DNA of 64,000 bases from Roseimicrobium gellanilyticum (GCF_003315205.1 NZ_QNRR01000009.1:186001-250000); one strand, 5' to 3'; counted from the stretch's first letter, positions 18,112 through 27,090 are shown. Notes: generated from the letters alone by a model not told the origin. Translations and numbers: made by a program.

Positions 18112-18972
18112 GTGAAATACGCGGCACCAATCCTCCTCGCAACAAGCCTGCTGATGACACCTGCGGCGTGGTCCACCGACGCCGCCTCCATGGCACCTAG
18201 CGATCTGTCGCTCTGGTCGGAAATCACACCACCTCCCGTTCGCGAAGACAGCCGGTTCTCCAACGTCTCATGGGCACAGCAACAATGGCGGGTGCTTTTG
18301 TCAGACGATGGCAAACCGAGTGTGCAACCTGTAGACTTTGAGTCGCCACCGCCCAAACCAACACCGAGCTTCGTTCCAAAGGCTTCAAAGTGGATTGCCG
18401 GAGCCCAGCGGCACTACAAGTTCGTCGGAGGCCAGGCTTATCTGCCCACAGATGATGGTTGGCTTGTGGCCTTCAACCGGGGGGAATTCGGAGCAGCACT
18501 GTACTGGTACGACAAGACCGGCAAGAGCAGCTACAAAATCTCTGATCATCAGGTCGTAGCGTTCGTGAGCAATACCAAGGGCATCTTCGCGGTGGAAGGG
18601 CTTTCCCATCTGGGCCTCAACCATGGCTCCATCATCCGCATTTCCCGTGCGCATCAGGCCTCCAGTTGGCGCGCCGAGACATTCGCCAAGTTGCCATCCT
18701 GTCCCGAAGCCGCTGCCTCCAGCAAAGATGGAACCCTTTATGTAGCACTATCTGATCGCCTTTTGGCTGTGACCCCCAAAGGAGAGATGACATCCCTGAT
18801 GCAGGGTGATTTCTTGCTGGGCGGCCAGGCAAATTCGGCTCTGCTCTCTTCTGATGAAAGCACTCTCTATGTTGGTATGACCCAGTTTGTGCTCAAGGTG
18901 AACGTCAAGACACGCCAGCAGCGCTATCTCCTTCCTGATGCCGCTCTCCTGCAAAAACTCACCAGCCCATAG
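18112..18972 (+). CDS. Secreted protein of unknown function, beta-propeller-like
   Basis: This is a 286-aa protein read from a GTG start, with a signal peptide (KYAAPILLATSLLMTPAAWS). Recurring strand patterns such as GQAYLPTDDGWLVAFNRG, DGTLYVALSDRLLAVT and STLYVGMTQFVLKVN suggest a propeller of the SGL/NHL type. No catalytic motif was seen. It begins 50 bases after the DUF1080 gene and could be co-transcribed with it. Confidence 0.65.
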   Translation: MKYAAPILLATSLLMTPAAWSTDAASMAPSDLSLWSEITPPPVREDSRFSNVSWAQQQWRVLLSDDGKPSVQPVDFESPPPKPTPSFVPKASKWIAGAQRHYKFVGGQAYLPTDDGWLVAFNRGEFGAALYWYDKTGKSSYKISDHQVVAFVSNTKGIFAVEGLSHLGLNHGSIIRISRAHQASSWRAETFAKLPSCPEAAASSKDGTLYVALSDRLLAVTPKGEMTSLMQGDFLLGGQANSALLSSDESTLYVGMTQFVLKVNVKTRQQRYLLPDAALLQKLTSP

Positions 18973-19060
18973 CGATATTCTCCCATCAGTCTTGCTCACC
19001 CCCGCTGGGACGAATGTTGACCTGATAAACGCCCGACTTCTCCTTCGAGCATCCACTTCA

Positions 19061-19192
19061 ATGGAGGCGTTTTCAGACACGCGGCCTCTCAAAAACGATA
19101 CCTTTTCCTACCCGTCCCCGTTCTCACGCTTGATTCTTTTGGTTTTTCTGATAGTTGGAATAGCTGGATTTCTCTCTCGATACCCGTTTTGA
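19061..19192 (+). CDS. Possible 43-aa membrane peptide coupled to the next gene
   Basis: This short frame, from ATG at 19061, ends in a strongly hydrophobic segment (LILLVFLIVGIAGFLSRYPF). Its TGA overlaps the TTG start of the 918-aa gene by two bases (TTGA), which would allow translational coupling. No Shine-Dalgarno is obvious and no homology was recognised, so it may be chance. Confidence 0.22.
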   Translation: MEAFSDTRPLKNDTFSYPSPFSRLILLVFLIVGIAGFLSRYPF

Positions 19193-21945
19193 AGTCTCGC
19201 CTCATCAAGTTTGCCTGTCATAATTGCGGCACGAAGCTCGCTGTGCCGCCCGAGATGGCTGGCGTCACAGACCAGTGTCCCAAGTGTGGCACGACCATTA
19301 CTGCTCCTCCGGAATCGACCTTGGAACCGGTGCGGCGGAAGACGAAGTTTGCCCCGGTTCCCAAGTCCGAAGCTGACTCCGAGCATTTGCCGCCACCTCC
19401 GGCGCAGCCGGAACTGCCCGCGCTTCCCGGATGGAGCGCTTCCGAGTTGGCGGATGCCCTGAAGCCACCGGCACCTCTGCCGTCGTACGTGCCTGTGGGA
19501 CAGTCCCTCGCACATGCGCAGCCCCAATTGCACACTCCGGAGCGCAGCCTGCTCCCGGACCCCCCAGCCATTCCAGACCCCGGGCCTGTGTTCATGCCGA
19601 AGCGCAAGGCGCAGAGTGAAGGCGCCGTGGCGGTGGCACCCCCTCCTCCAGCCGCACCGGCGAAGAGTGACCACCCCATTCTCGGCAGCATTCTGGATGC
19701 GCCCACGCTGCCTCGGGGACGTGCGACCGCTCCTACGCCTGCACCCGCCCCTGCCTGGGAATCCCCGCCAGCGCCTGATTCCGCACCTGAAGCACCGGAG
19801 CTCCCTGCACCTGCCGCATTCCTGATGCCGGAGCCACTGCCGCCTCCTGCATCGCTGCCAGAGCAGCCCGCACAAGTCAGCGAGCCCGCGCCTGTAGAAG
19901 CCGCTCCGAGCCCGCCACCCCTTCCTCCTCCGCCTCTCGCCGAAGCGCCTGCGGAAGAACCCATCGAGCAGCCTGCCCCAGTCCTGAGTGAAAGTCCGGC
20001 ACTGGAGTCACTGACGCCTACGCCAGCACCGGCAGAGGAACAGGCACCCACTGCTCCCGAATCACTGCCGGAGTCTCTTGCCTCCGCACTGACAGGACAA
20101 CCGCTCGACGCGCCTACAGCGCTCGCTCCGACTCCTGAGGTCGCCTCCACGCCCATCGCCCTGGTTCCGGAATCACTTCCAGACGCGCGCGCCGCGGAAG
20201 AAGCCGCCATGCCCGGCATGGGCGAAGTGCTTGCCGGTGGCCAGATTGCGCAGGATCCAGCCGCACCTCCCGATACACGGGACCATCGCCCGTTGCTGCA
20301 CGTGCCATTCCTCCCGGTGGCGGAGTCTCCTTCGAAGGGCCGCCGCACTCAGAAGCGGAAGATGTACATCTTGGGTGTGGTGCTGTTTCTGGTGATCGAT
20401 GTCTTCATCGGATTCTGGCTCCTCAATGCACCTCGCGGCGCCTTGTCCGAGGGCACCCCCACGGAGAGCACTCCCAAACCCACGGTGCCGCCCACGCCGT
20501 CATCGGCAAAAACGGAAACCAACGCAACGCCCCCAGCAAGCCCCGGCACCCCTGCGATTGGAGCCCCTTCCGAGTTCGCCGCCACACAACCGGAGCCATC
20601 TCCCGAGGCCGCGCCTGCCAAGCCTTCGTCACCCCCCATGGCGATTCCCCTTCCGGGACACAGCGCCACGGATGTTCCCACGGCCACGCCAATTCCAGTG
20701 ACTGAGGCCAGCACACCTGCGGATCCCAAGAAGACAGAGCCCGAGGCTTCACCTCCACCGGCCTCGTCGACTACAGCTGGCATGAATCCCTCCGCAGCAC
20801 CGGTCGCCTCGCCTGATACAGGGAAGCAACCCGTAAAACCTGAAAATGCCGTGGCCGCAGGACCAGACGAGCCTTCCTGGCTTTTGAAAGCGGGGCCCAA
20901 ATCTGGAGATGCGGCAGGGCCGACCACTCCCGCGCCTACCGCTCCAGCACCCCCGACTCCAGCACCAGCCGCTCCGGGTGGCGATGGCACAGTGGCCTCC
21001 ATGATGGGCCCACAACCCACACCAGCTCCGACGCCTTCAGGGGAAGACCCACCGTGGCTCAGGCGCATTCAGCCCACATTCCCTGCCATCGACGGCACAC
21101 CTCTGCTGCCCTCCACCCCTCAGCAACCTGTTGGCCCTCCGCCACCTGCACCGCCAGCACCCGGTGCTGTTGATGGTTCTACCATTCCCCCACTCGCGGC
21201 CACCACGAACATGTCGGTCACTCCGGCACCGGGCGTGGAAGGGGCTCCCGCCCCTGCGCCGACGCCCGCTCCAGCCCCGGCAAGCACTGCGACTCTCATC
21301 GGCAAGTTGCCTGATGAGGCCAAGAACGCCCTCGAAGTACTGCGCAGTTTCCTTGCGGCTCCCACCTGGCAGGAGCGCTCTGCCTATGTTCAGAAGCCGG
21401 AAGCGACCAAGTCCCTCATGGAGAAACACGCCGCCAAATACGGCGACGGACCCATCAATCCAGGCATGATCAAGTTTGTCGACCGTCATCCCGGGCGGGA
21501 CGGTGGACCACCGTATTGCATGTTCGAAATCGAAGGTGGCGATCTGAAGCATGAAGTGCTGATCCTCATCGAACAACCTGCGGAAGGCTCGCCCAAGATC
21601 GATTGGCCCACCTTCGTGGAGTTCAAGGATGACCTCCTGCTGCGCTTCCTCGAGACGCAGGGCGAGCCCAACCAGAGTTTCCGCGTGATGCTGAGCCGCA
21701 AACATTATTTTGCCAAGGATGTGCCCGATCTCGCCTCGAAAGATTCCTTCCAGGTGCAGCAGCCGAATGACCGGTTCGACGGTCATGTGTTCCTTCCCAA
21801 GAGCACGCAATTGAGCAAGAAGCTGGCCTCGCAACTTTCCTGGAATCAGAACATGCCGGTGATTGTAGAGCTCGCCTGGCGCACCAATGGAAAGCTCCAC
21901 TGGGTGGAGATTGTGCGAATCGTGAGCTACGGCTGGAGAAGCTAA
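19189..21945 (+). CDS. Zinc-ribbon / proline-rich single-pass membrane protein
   Basis: This is a 918-aa protein from a TTG start; the first in-frame ATG would lose part of the zinc ribbon. Residues 10-33 carry two CxxC knuckles (CHNC and CPKC) of the MJ0042/zinc-ribbon type. A long Pro/Ala/Glu-rich region (about 40-380), one membrane helix (residues about 391-412, YILGVVLFLVIDVFIGFWLL) and a second Pro/Thr-rich region (to about 690) follow. The last ~225 residues form a compact domain (PDEAKNALEVLRSFLAAPTW onwards). The zinc ribbon would be cytoplasmic and the C-terminal domain periplasmic. No function is known; the architecture suggests an envelope-spanning scaffold or sensor. Confidence 0.75.
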   Translation: MKSRLIKFACHNCGTKLAVPPEMAGVTDQCPKCGTTITAPPESTLEPVRRKTKFAPVPKSEADSEHLPPPPAQPELPALPGWSASELADALKPPAPLPSYVPVGQSLAHAQPQLHTPERSLLPDPPAIPDPGPVFMPKRKAQSEGAVAVAPPPPAAPAKSDHPILGSILDAPTLPRGRATAPTPAPAPAWESPPAPDSAPEAPELPAPAAFLMPEPLPPPASLPEQPAQVSEPAPVEAAPSPPPLPPPPLAEAPAEEPIEQPAPVLSESPALESLTPTPAPAEEQAPTAPESLPESLASALTGQPLDAPTALAPTPEVASTPIALVPESLPDARAAEEAAMPGMGEVLAGGQIAQDPAAPPDTRDHRPLLHVPFLPVAESPSKGRRTQKRKMYILGVVLFLVIDVFIGFWLLNAPRGALSEGTPTESTPKPTVPPTPSSAKTETNATPPASPGTPAIGAPSEFAATQPEPSPEAAPAKPSSPPMAIPLPGHSATDVPTATPIPVTEASTPADPKKTEPEASPPPASSTTAGMNPSAAPVASPDTGKQPVKPENAVAAGPDEPSWLLKAGPKSGDAAGPTTPAPTAPAPPTPAPAAPGGDGTVASMMGPQPTPAPTPSGEDPPWLRRIQPTFPAIDGTPLLPSTPQQPVGPPPPAPPAPGAVDGSTIPPLAATTNMSVTPAPGVEGAPAPAPTPAPAPASTATLIGKLPDEAKNALEVLRSFLAAPTWQERSAYVQKPEATKSLMEKHAAKYGDGPINPGMIKFVDRHPGRDGGPPYCMFEIEGGDLKHEVLILIEQPAEGSPKIDWPTFVEFKDDLLLRFLETQGEPNQSFRVMLSRKHYFAKDVPDLASKDSFQVQQPNDRFDGHVFLPKSTQLSKKLASQLSWNQNMPVIVELAWRTNGKLHWVEIVRIVSYGWRS

Positions 21946-21983
21946 GATTCATCCAGCGGGCTCCCAGCACTCAACGACGATGC

Positions 21984-23228
21984 CTATTGGGCACTGCGTT
22001 GGAAAAGATCCTTTTCACCACGCAACAGTGCGAGAACCTCTCCCACGAGGTACAGAGAGCCGGTGACCAGCACTCGTCCACCACGAGTACGCGCCGCAGC
22101 GAGCGCTGACTCCACCGTGGGATGCGTGCTGCATGCCACACCGCTGCGATACAGATCATCCAGTTCGCTCTGGAGAAACTCCTCGGACTGCGCACGAGGA
22201 CTGTTGAAATGGGTGAAATGCCAGTGCTCCGCAATGGGCTGAAGCGCGCGAATCAATCCGCGGGCATCCTTTCCTGTAGCGGCGCCGAAGACAACGGCGG
22301 CCTTCTCGCCCGGGTAGGCCTGCTGCCAGGTACGCACCAGTGTTTCCGCACCGGCGGGATTGTGTGCTCCATCAATGACGATGCGCTCCTGCTCAAATCG
22401 TTCGAACCTGCCGGGCCAGCGCACCTCCTGCACCCCCTCGCGCAACACCGGCTCGGACGTCTGGAACCCAACCGCCTTGAATGCCGCCACCGCGAGCGAG
22501 GCATTCCACAACTGGTGCTGGCCGAACAATCCAATGCGATAACCCCGCAACGGTGTCGTCACAATCGTGAGTCGTGAGCCACGCTCGCGTGCTGTCTCGG
22601 AGATCACCTTCATGGCCTCCGGTGGCTGGTTGAGCGTCACCACCGGCACCCCCGGCTTGATGATGCCCGACTTTTCCGAAGCAATTTCACGGAGGGTATT
22701 CCCAAGCTGCTCCTGATGATCCAATCCGATGCTGGTGATCACACTCACCTCGGGAGTGATCACATTGGTCGCGTCCAGTCGCCCACCAAGCCCCGTCTCG
22801 AGCACGGCCCAGTCCAGCTCCCGCTTGCGGAACCAGTCGAGCGCCAGAGCGAAGGTCAGCTCAAAGAAGGTCGGATGCGGATCCATCCCCTCGCAAGTCT
22901 TCTTCAAGGCTTCGATTCCCCGGACCACTTCCGCAGAGGAAATCTCCCGCTCCGCATTCCGGATGCGCTCGTGAAAATGCACAAGATGGGGCGAGGTAAA
23001 GAGCCCGGCATTCACACCCGCCGCCTTCATCAAGCTGTGTATGAACGCGCACACGCTCCCCTTGCCGTTCGTGCCAGCGACGTGAATGAACTTCTGACCC
23101 GGCTTGGGCAGGCCCATGATGTCCAGCAGCCGGGACATGTTCTCCAACCCCAGCTTCACCCCGAACATTTGGGTGCCAAAGAGCCAGTCGAGAACCGCGC
23201 GTTCGTGCTGTGCCAGTGTTTCCCCCAC
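21984..23228 (-). CDS. folC: Folylpolyglutamate synthase / dihydrofolate synthase
   Basis: This is a 414-aa Mur-ligase-fold enzyme. The ATP-binding loop is AGTNGKGSV (residues 51-59). The blocks GLFTSPHLVHFHERIR, ETGLGGRLDATN, SIGLDHQEQLGNTLREIA and EKSGIIKPGVPVV are diagnostic for FolC, and IDGAHNPAGAETL marks the C-terminal domain. It adds glutamate to dihydropteroate and folates. It is divergent from the first autotransporter gene. Confidence 0.95.
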   Translation of the reverse strand: MGETLAQHERAVLDWLFGTQMFGVKLGLENMSRLLDIMGLPKPGQKFIHVAGTNGKGSVCAFIHSLMKAAGVNAGLFTSPHLVHFHERIRNAEREISSAEVVRGIEALKKTCEGMDPHPTFFELTFALALDWFRKRELDWAVLETGLGGRLDATNVITPEVSVITSIGLDHQEQLGNTLREIASEKSGIIKPGVPVVTLNQPPEAMKVISETARERGSRLTIVTTPLRGYRIGLFGQHQLWNASLAVAAFKAVGFQTSEPVLREGVQEVRWPGRFERFEQERIVIDGAHNPAGAETLVRTWQQAYPGEKAAVVFGAATGKDARGLIRALQPIAEHWHFTHFNSPRAQSEEFLQSELDDLYRSGVACSTHPTVESALAAARTRGGRVLVTGSLYLVGEVLALLRGEKDLFQRSAQ

Positions 23229-23314
23229 AGCGTGAGTCTAGCAAGCCGGGGCAGCCCGTCATGCTTTAGTTTCTGGTCCGCAGAAATCTTCTCGTTACGA
23301 AAATAACGTCTACG

Positions 23315-23365
23315 CCTAGTTGCATAAGATAAAAATCCTGCTTTGTGCGGGCAGCTCCTATCAGC
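23315..23365 (+). promoter_or_regulatory. Conserved leader of inverse-autotransporter gene 1
   Basis: Directly before the start codon this leader shares with the other two copies a block TAGTTGCATAAG, an 8-9 base variable spacer, then CTGCTTTGTGCGGGCAGCTC, ending about five bases before ATG. CTGC and GCAG here can pair to form a small stem. Conservation outside the coding region suggests a common promoter or 5'-UTR control element. Confidence 0.5.
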
Positions 23366-23370
23366 ACCCC

Positions 23371-25029
23371 ATGAAACTCGCTCCCTCGCTCTTCTCCCTG
23401 GTGTGGCTCGTCGTGGCAAGCGCTTCTCACGCAGGCACCTATCCCGCACCCAAGGCAGTAGAAGCGGCCGTGGCTCCGGCACCTGACGCCACCTCCACCG
23501 TGCTGGGTCTGGGGCTGAACACCAACGACAACATGACCGAGGGCAGTGCCTTCCTGGTGCAGCCACTGTGGGACACTCTGGGCCGGCATGGCACCATGGG
23601 CGGATCCCTCTTCTTTGCCGAACCCTACTTTACCTGGGGTGAGGAAGGCCAACTCTCGGGCTCCATCGGCCTTGGTTTCCGCCACCTGTTCAGCAATGAA
23701 CCCATTGGTGGTGACAACCGGGTGGCAGGGCTTCTCGCCGAGGGCCTGTTCGTGGGTGCCAATGTCTTTGCCGACTACCAGCATACCCGCGTGGATTCCG
23801 ATCTCTGGCAGCTCGGCATCGGCGTCGAGGCCGGGGTCCGCTATCTGGAGCTGAGGGCAAACTACTACATTCCGCTCACTGATGACAGCGTCGGAAGCTA
23901 TGATGTGACCGAATTCGCTCCCACCTCCAGCGGGGGCCGCCCGGCCATCCGTGCGACCACCCGCACCATCGATATCATAGAAGAGCCCATGGAGGGCTGG
24001 GATGCTGAACTGGCCTTGCTGATCCCTGGCCTCGACAAGTATTTCGACGTGCGCCTCATCGGCGGCTACTACAGTTTCGAAACGAATGCCACCGGCAGCG
24101 CGCTGCTCTATTCCACCGATGTGGAAGGCTGGAAGGCTGGGGTGGAAGTCCGTCCTGTGCCTGCCGTCGTACTCGCCGGCATGTGGTACCAAGATGAGAA
24201 CCTGGTGGAAGACAACTGGTTGGTCAGTGTGCGGCTCGAGGTTCCTCTTGGCAAGCCCGCCTCCGAATCCTTCACCCCGCGCCGCCGCCACCTGCAGGAA
24301 CGTCTTCTCGAACCCGTCCACCGCCAGAATGCTTCCATCAATACCGGAGTGAGCCTTGAACCCTCCGGTGTGAAGAACACCACCACGCTTACTTCTGCCC
24401 AGCAGGCCCAAAGATTCCTCGCTGACCTGAAGGGATGGGGCGCAGTGTACACCGGCGCCAGCAAGGGCCCCTCGTCGTCTTCCTCCTCCAATCACACCAC
24501 AGGCAGCACCCTGAAAGTGTCGAACTCGTCCGGATCCGGTGGTTCGCTGGTGGTGTTTTCCAACGCGGAAGGCATCTCCGGCAGCGGTTCATTGAGCCTC
24601 AACAAAGGCGGTGGCACCCCGCTCGCCTCCGTGCTGGCATCCACTGGAAACGGTTCCGTCACGGTGAATGACACCAATGGCAGCAGCTTGGATCGGGCGG
24701 CGCTCGCCTCGACGCTGGTGCTTGCCAGTTCGGTGAACACCTTCAGCTACAACCACAGCAACAACAATACTCCTCCTCCAGCAGCGTTGGCTGGGACCCT
24801 CACCCTGGCGAATGGGACCTCAGGCCTTGTTCTCCTTCCTCCGCCTTCCAATCTCACCCTCAACACAGGAATCATCCCCACGGGAGGTGGCACGCTCCAG
24901 CTCACCAACGGTGGGAATTTGGGAGGCTTCACCATCACTGGTGGTGTTATTCGTAACGCTGCAGGGACCATCATCGGCACCACCACGGCCGGCGGCTATA
25001 TCATCAATACCAACCCGCCGCAGCCGTAG
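23371..25029 (+). CDS. Inverse-autotransporter-type adhesin 1 (intimin/invasin-like barrel, Ser/Asn/Gly-rich passenger)
   Basis: This is a 552-aa protein with a signal peptide (MKLAPSLFSLVWLVVASASHA). Residues about 45-320 form an amphipathic beta-barrel: GTMGGSLFFAEPYFTWGEEG, GLGFRHLFS, FVGANVFADY, GIGVEAGVRYLELRANYYIPL, EGWDAELALLIPGLD, VEGWKAGVEVRPVP and SVRLEVPLG. These match the strand pattern of the intimin/invasin barrel. The linker EPVHRQNASI resembles the 'PVxRNxxI' linker that threads such barrels. Residues about 360-552 are a Ser/Thr/Asn/Gly-rich passenger, possibly beta-helical. The barrel-first order implies an inverse autotransporter with a surface-exposed C-terminus. No cysteine-rich or catalytic motif was seen. 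Confidence 0.72.
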   Translation: MKLAPSLFSLVWLVVASASHAGTYPAPKAVEAAVAPAPDATSTVLGLGLNTNDNMTEGSAFLVQPLWDTLGRHGTMGGSLFFAEPYFTWGEEGQLSGSIGLGFRHLFSNEPIGGDNRVAGLLAEGLFVGANVFADYQHTRVDSDLWQLGIGVEAGVRYLELRANYYIPLTDDSVGSYDVTEFAPTSSGGRPAIRATTRTIDIIEEPMEGWDAELALLIPGLDKYFDVRLIGGYYSFETNATGSALLYSTDVEGWKAGVEVRPVPAVVLAGMWYQDENLVEDNWLVSVRLEVPLGKPASESFTPRRRHLQERLLEPVHRQNASINTGVSLEPSGVKNTTTLTSAQQAQRFLADLKGWGAVYTGASKGPSSSSSSNHTTGSTLKVSNSSGSGGSLVVFSNAEGISGSGSLSLNKGGGTPLASVLASTGNGSVTVNDTNGSSLDRAALASTLVLASSVNTFSYNHSNNNTPPPAALAGTLTLANGTSGLVLLPPPSNLTLNTGIIPTGGGTLQLTNGGNLGGFTITGGVIRNAAGTIIGTTTAGGYIINTNPPQP

Positions 25030-25185
25030 AGCTCGATGCCGGGCTTTGACCAGACCGAGCCTAAAGCTTTTCAGGTGTCTGGATATCGCTTCTGGATGTT
25101 GCCAATCGTGCAGATTGCAGAAGAGAAATCCGTAACTGCTCTGTATTCGGGATCGATATTGTTCCGGCAGCTAAATAACGGCTGG

Positions 25186-25236
25186 TCTTAGTTGCATAAG
25201 GCCGGGAAACTGCTTTGTGCGGGCGCCTCTTATCAA
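25186..25236 (+). promoter_or_regulatory. Conserved leader of inverse-autotransporter gene 2
   Basis: This second copy of the shared leader has TTAGTTGCATAAG, a 9-base variable spacer, then CTGCTTTGTGCGGGCG and a CTCTTATCA end, five bases before ATG. The gap from the first gene's stop (25030-25185) otherwise shows nothing recognisable. Confidence 0.5.
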
Positions 25237-25241
25237 CGCAC

Positions 25242-26660
25242 ATGAAACTCCCCCGTACGCTACTCCCCTCACTGGCGTCGCTTGTCCTCGCAAGCACTTC
25301 CCACGCAGGCACCTATGCCGCTCCCAAAGCGGTGGAAGCTGCCGTCGCACCTGCTCCAGACGCTACCTCCACCGTGGTGGGAGCCGCCCTGAACACCAAC
25401 GACCACATGACCGAGGGCAGTGCCTTCCTGCTGCAACCCCTTTGGGATAATGTCGGCCAGCATGGCACCATGGGTGGATCCCTGTTCTTTGCCGAGCCGT
25501 ACTTCACCTGGGGTGAAGAGGGCGAGTTCTCCGGTTCCCTGGGCCTCGGCTTCCGTCATCTCTTTAGCAATGAGCCAACCAGTGGTGGCAACCGTGTCAC
25601 CGGTCTCCTGGCAGAGGGCCTCTTCGTCGGTGCCAACGTCTTCACCGACTACAAGCGTACCGAAGCAAATGCCGATCTCTGGCAGCTGGGCATCGGCGTG
25701 GAAGCCGGGGTGCGCTACCTCGAAGTCCGTGCGAACTACTACCTGCCGCTGCACGATGGCGAAACTATTAGCAGGTTCGATGCGACGGAATTCACCCCCA
25801 CCTCGGTGGGCGGCAGCCCCGCCATTCGCGCGACCACACGCACCATCGACATCATTGAAGAGCCCATGGAGGGTTGGGACGCGGAATTGGCGCTGCTCAT
25901 TCCCGGCCTCGACCAATACTTCGATGTCCGCCTGATTGGCGGCTTCTACAGCTTTGAGACCAACACGTCTGGCCGTGCTGTCGCCTACTCGAGCGATGTG
26001 GAAGGCTGGAAGGCCGGGGTCGAAGTTCGCCCTGTCCCCGCCGTGGTGCTCGCTGGCATGTGGTACGAAGACGAAAACCTCGTGGAGGACAACTGGATGG
26101 TGAGCGTGCGTCTTGAGGTTCCCCTTGGTAAGCCCGGCTCGGAATCTTTCGCCCCACGTCGTCGCCATCTGCAGGAACGCCTGCTTGAACCGGTGCACCG
26201 CCAGAACGCGGCCATCCAAACTGGCATAAGCTTTGAACCTTCGAAAGTGAAGAGCACGACCGTCCTCACCACGGCGCAACAGGCCAACCGCTTCCTCCAG
26301 GACTTAAAGGGCTGGGGCGCGGTTTATACCGGCGGCAATTCAGCCACAGTGGTGGGACCGACTTCGAATAATGGTGGCGGTAGCGATCAATTCAATGCTG
26401 GTCTCATCAAGACCGGTACAGGAGCCACCCTCACCCTCAATCAATCGGGTGCCTATATCGGCGGAGTCAGGGTCGGCGATACTAGGACAACGACTGCGGG
26501 AAACGTTGCGGTTCTTGCAAACAACGCTACTGGGCAGATCTACTTCAACGGCCAGCCCTTCACCCAAGGCGGCACATGGGGCCCGACTGGTTACACCAAT
26601 CCAGACGGTTCCTTCATTCCATATCCTGCCGGATTCACTCCTCCAACGACTACTCCCTGA
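25242..26660 (+). CDS. Inverse-autotransporter-type adhesin 2 (short passenger)
   Basis: This is a 472-aa protein. The signal peptide (MKLPRTLLPSLASLVLASTSHA) and the barrel (residues about 25-325) are closely related to the flanking copies, including GIGVEAGVRYLEVRANYYLP, EEPMEGWDAELALLIPGLD and the linker EPVHRQNAAIQTG. The passenger is only ~110 residues, Gly/Thr/Asn-rich (NQSGAYIGGVRVGDTRTTT ... PNPDG-type end), and is unrelated in sequence to the other two passengers. Truncation by the TGA at 26658 is possible, because the same frame continues into barrel-like remnant DNA downstream. Confidence 0.72.
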   Translation: MKLPRTLLPSLASLVLASTSHAGTYAAPKAVEAAVAPAPDATSTVVGAALNTNDHMTEGSAFLLQPLWDNVGQHGTMGGSLFFAEPYFTWGEEGEFSGSLGLGFRHLFSNEPTSGGNRVTGLLAEGLFVGANVFTDYKRTEANADLWQLGIGVEAGVRYLEVRANYYLPLHDGETISRFDATEFTPTSVGGSPAIRATTRTIDIIEEPMEGWDAELALLIPGLDQYFDVRLIGGFYSFETNTSGRAVAYSSDVEGWKAGVEVRPVPAVVLAGMWYEDENLVEDNWMVSVRLEVPLGKPGSESFAPRRRHLQERLLEPVHRQNAAIQTGISFEPSKVKSTTVLTTAQQANRFLQDLKGWGAVYTGGNSATVVGPTSNNGGGSDQFNAGLIKTGTGATLTLNQSGAYIGGVRVGDTRTTTAGNVAVLANNATGQIYFNGQPFTQGGTWGPTGYTNPDGSFIPYPAGFTPPTTTP

Positions 26661-26711
26661 TTCGGCGCTGCTCTCCACACGAAGAGTGATGGAGCCAAGG
26701 TCGGCCGGATG

Positions 26712-26820
26712 GCCATTCACGCCACCGGCCGCATCATTGATAGATCAAAAGAGCCCTAAAGCTGGGTTGCCCAACTGGCACTTTAGAACCCTGACCTCGA
26801 CAAGGACTTCGACCGTCTTG
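26712..26820 (+). pseudogene. Decayed fragment of an inverse-autotransporter barrel
   Basis: Translated in the frame of 26712, this stretch reads AIHATGRIIDRSKEP, stop, SWVAQLAL, stop, NPDLDKDFD. The intact paralogues read AIRATTRTIDIIEEP, MEG, WDAELALL, IPGLDKYFD. I count 20 identical residues in 32 aligned, with a single one-codon deletion and two in-frame stops. The flanks (26661-26711 and 26821-26890) are too diverged to align. It is a relic of a fourth copy or of the original 3' part of copy 2. Confidence 0.68.
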
Positions 26821-27030
26821 GAAGGAACCTCATTATCTCCCGGTGTTATTCGCGTTATCGCGGAACCTTCAGTGACACGGTCGCGATGAACGGCAGCCAT
26901 AAACCCCAGCTGCCCGCCTATCAATCTACCTAGTAGATCATAGGCATTTTGCTCAGCGCTTGCATGCGGATGAAGAGCGTTATTGCACTCCGCACGATCA
27001 CATTATTTGATATCGATATTACCAACCTAG
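26821..27030. other. Intergenic DNA, AT-richer, no gene seen
   Basis: This is the remainder of the gap between autotransporter genes 2 and 3. It is noticeably richer in A and T than its surroundings (for example around 26990-27025). No complete gene, RNA or terminator hairpin was identified before the third leader element. Confidence 0.5.
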
Positions 27031-27085
27031 TCTTAGTTGCCTAAAGAGTTGGATAACTGCTTTGCTGCGGTCAGCTCTTGTCGAA
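27031..27085 (+). promoter_or_regulatory. Conserved leader of inverse-autotransporter gene 3
   Basis: This is the third and most diverged copy: TCTTAGTTGCCTAAAG, a variable spacer, then CTGCTTTGCTGCGGTCAGCTC, ending five bases before ATG. The preceding CGATATT block is also shared with the copy-2 leader. Confidence 0.48.
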
Positions 27086-27090
27086 ACCCC

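Noticed and set aside
19218-20348. Gly/Ser-rich 376-codon minus-strand frame
   Set aside because: It mirrors the proline-rich coding strand of the zinc-ribbon protein; Gly/Ala/Ser runs are what the complement of Pro/Ala codons gives.
26371-26889. 172-codon plus-strand open frame after autotransporter 2
   Set aside because: It starts inside gene 2 in another frame, and the barrel-like similarity lies in a different frame with stops.
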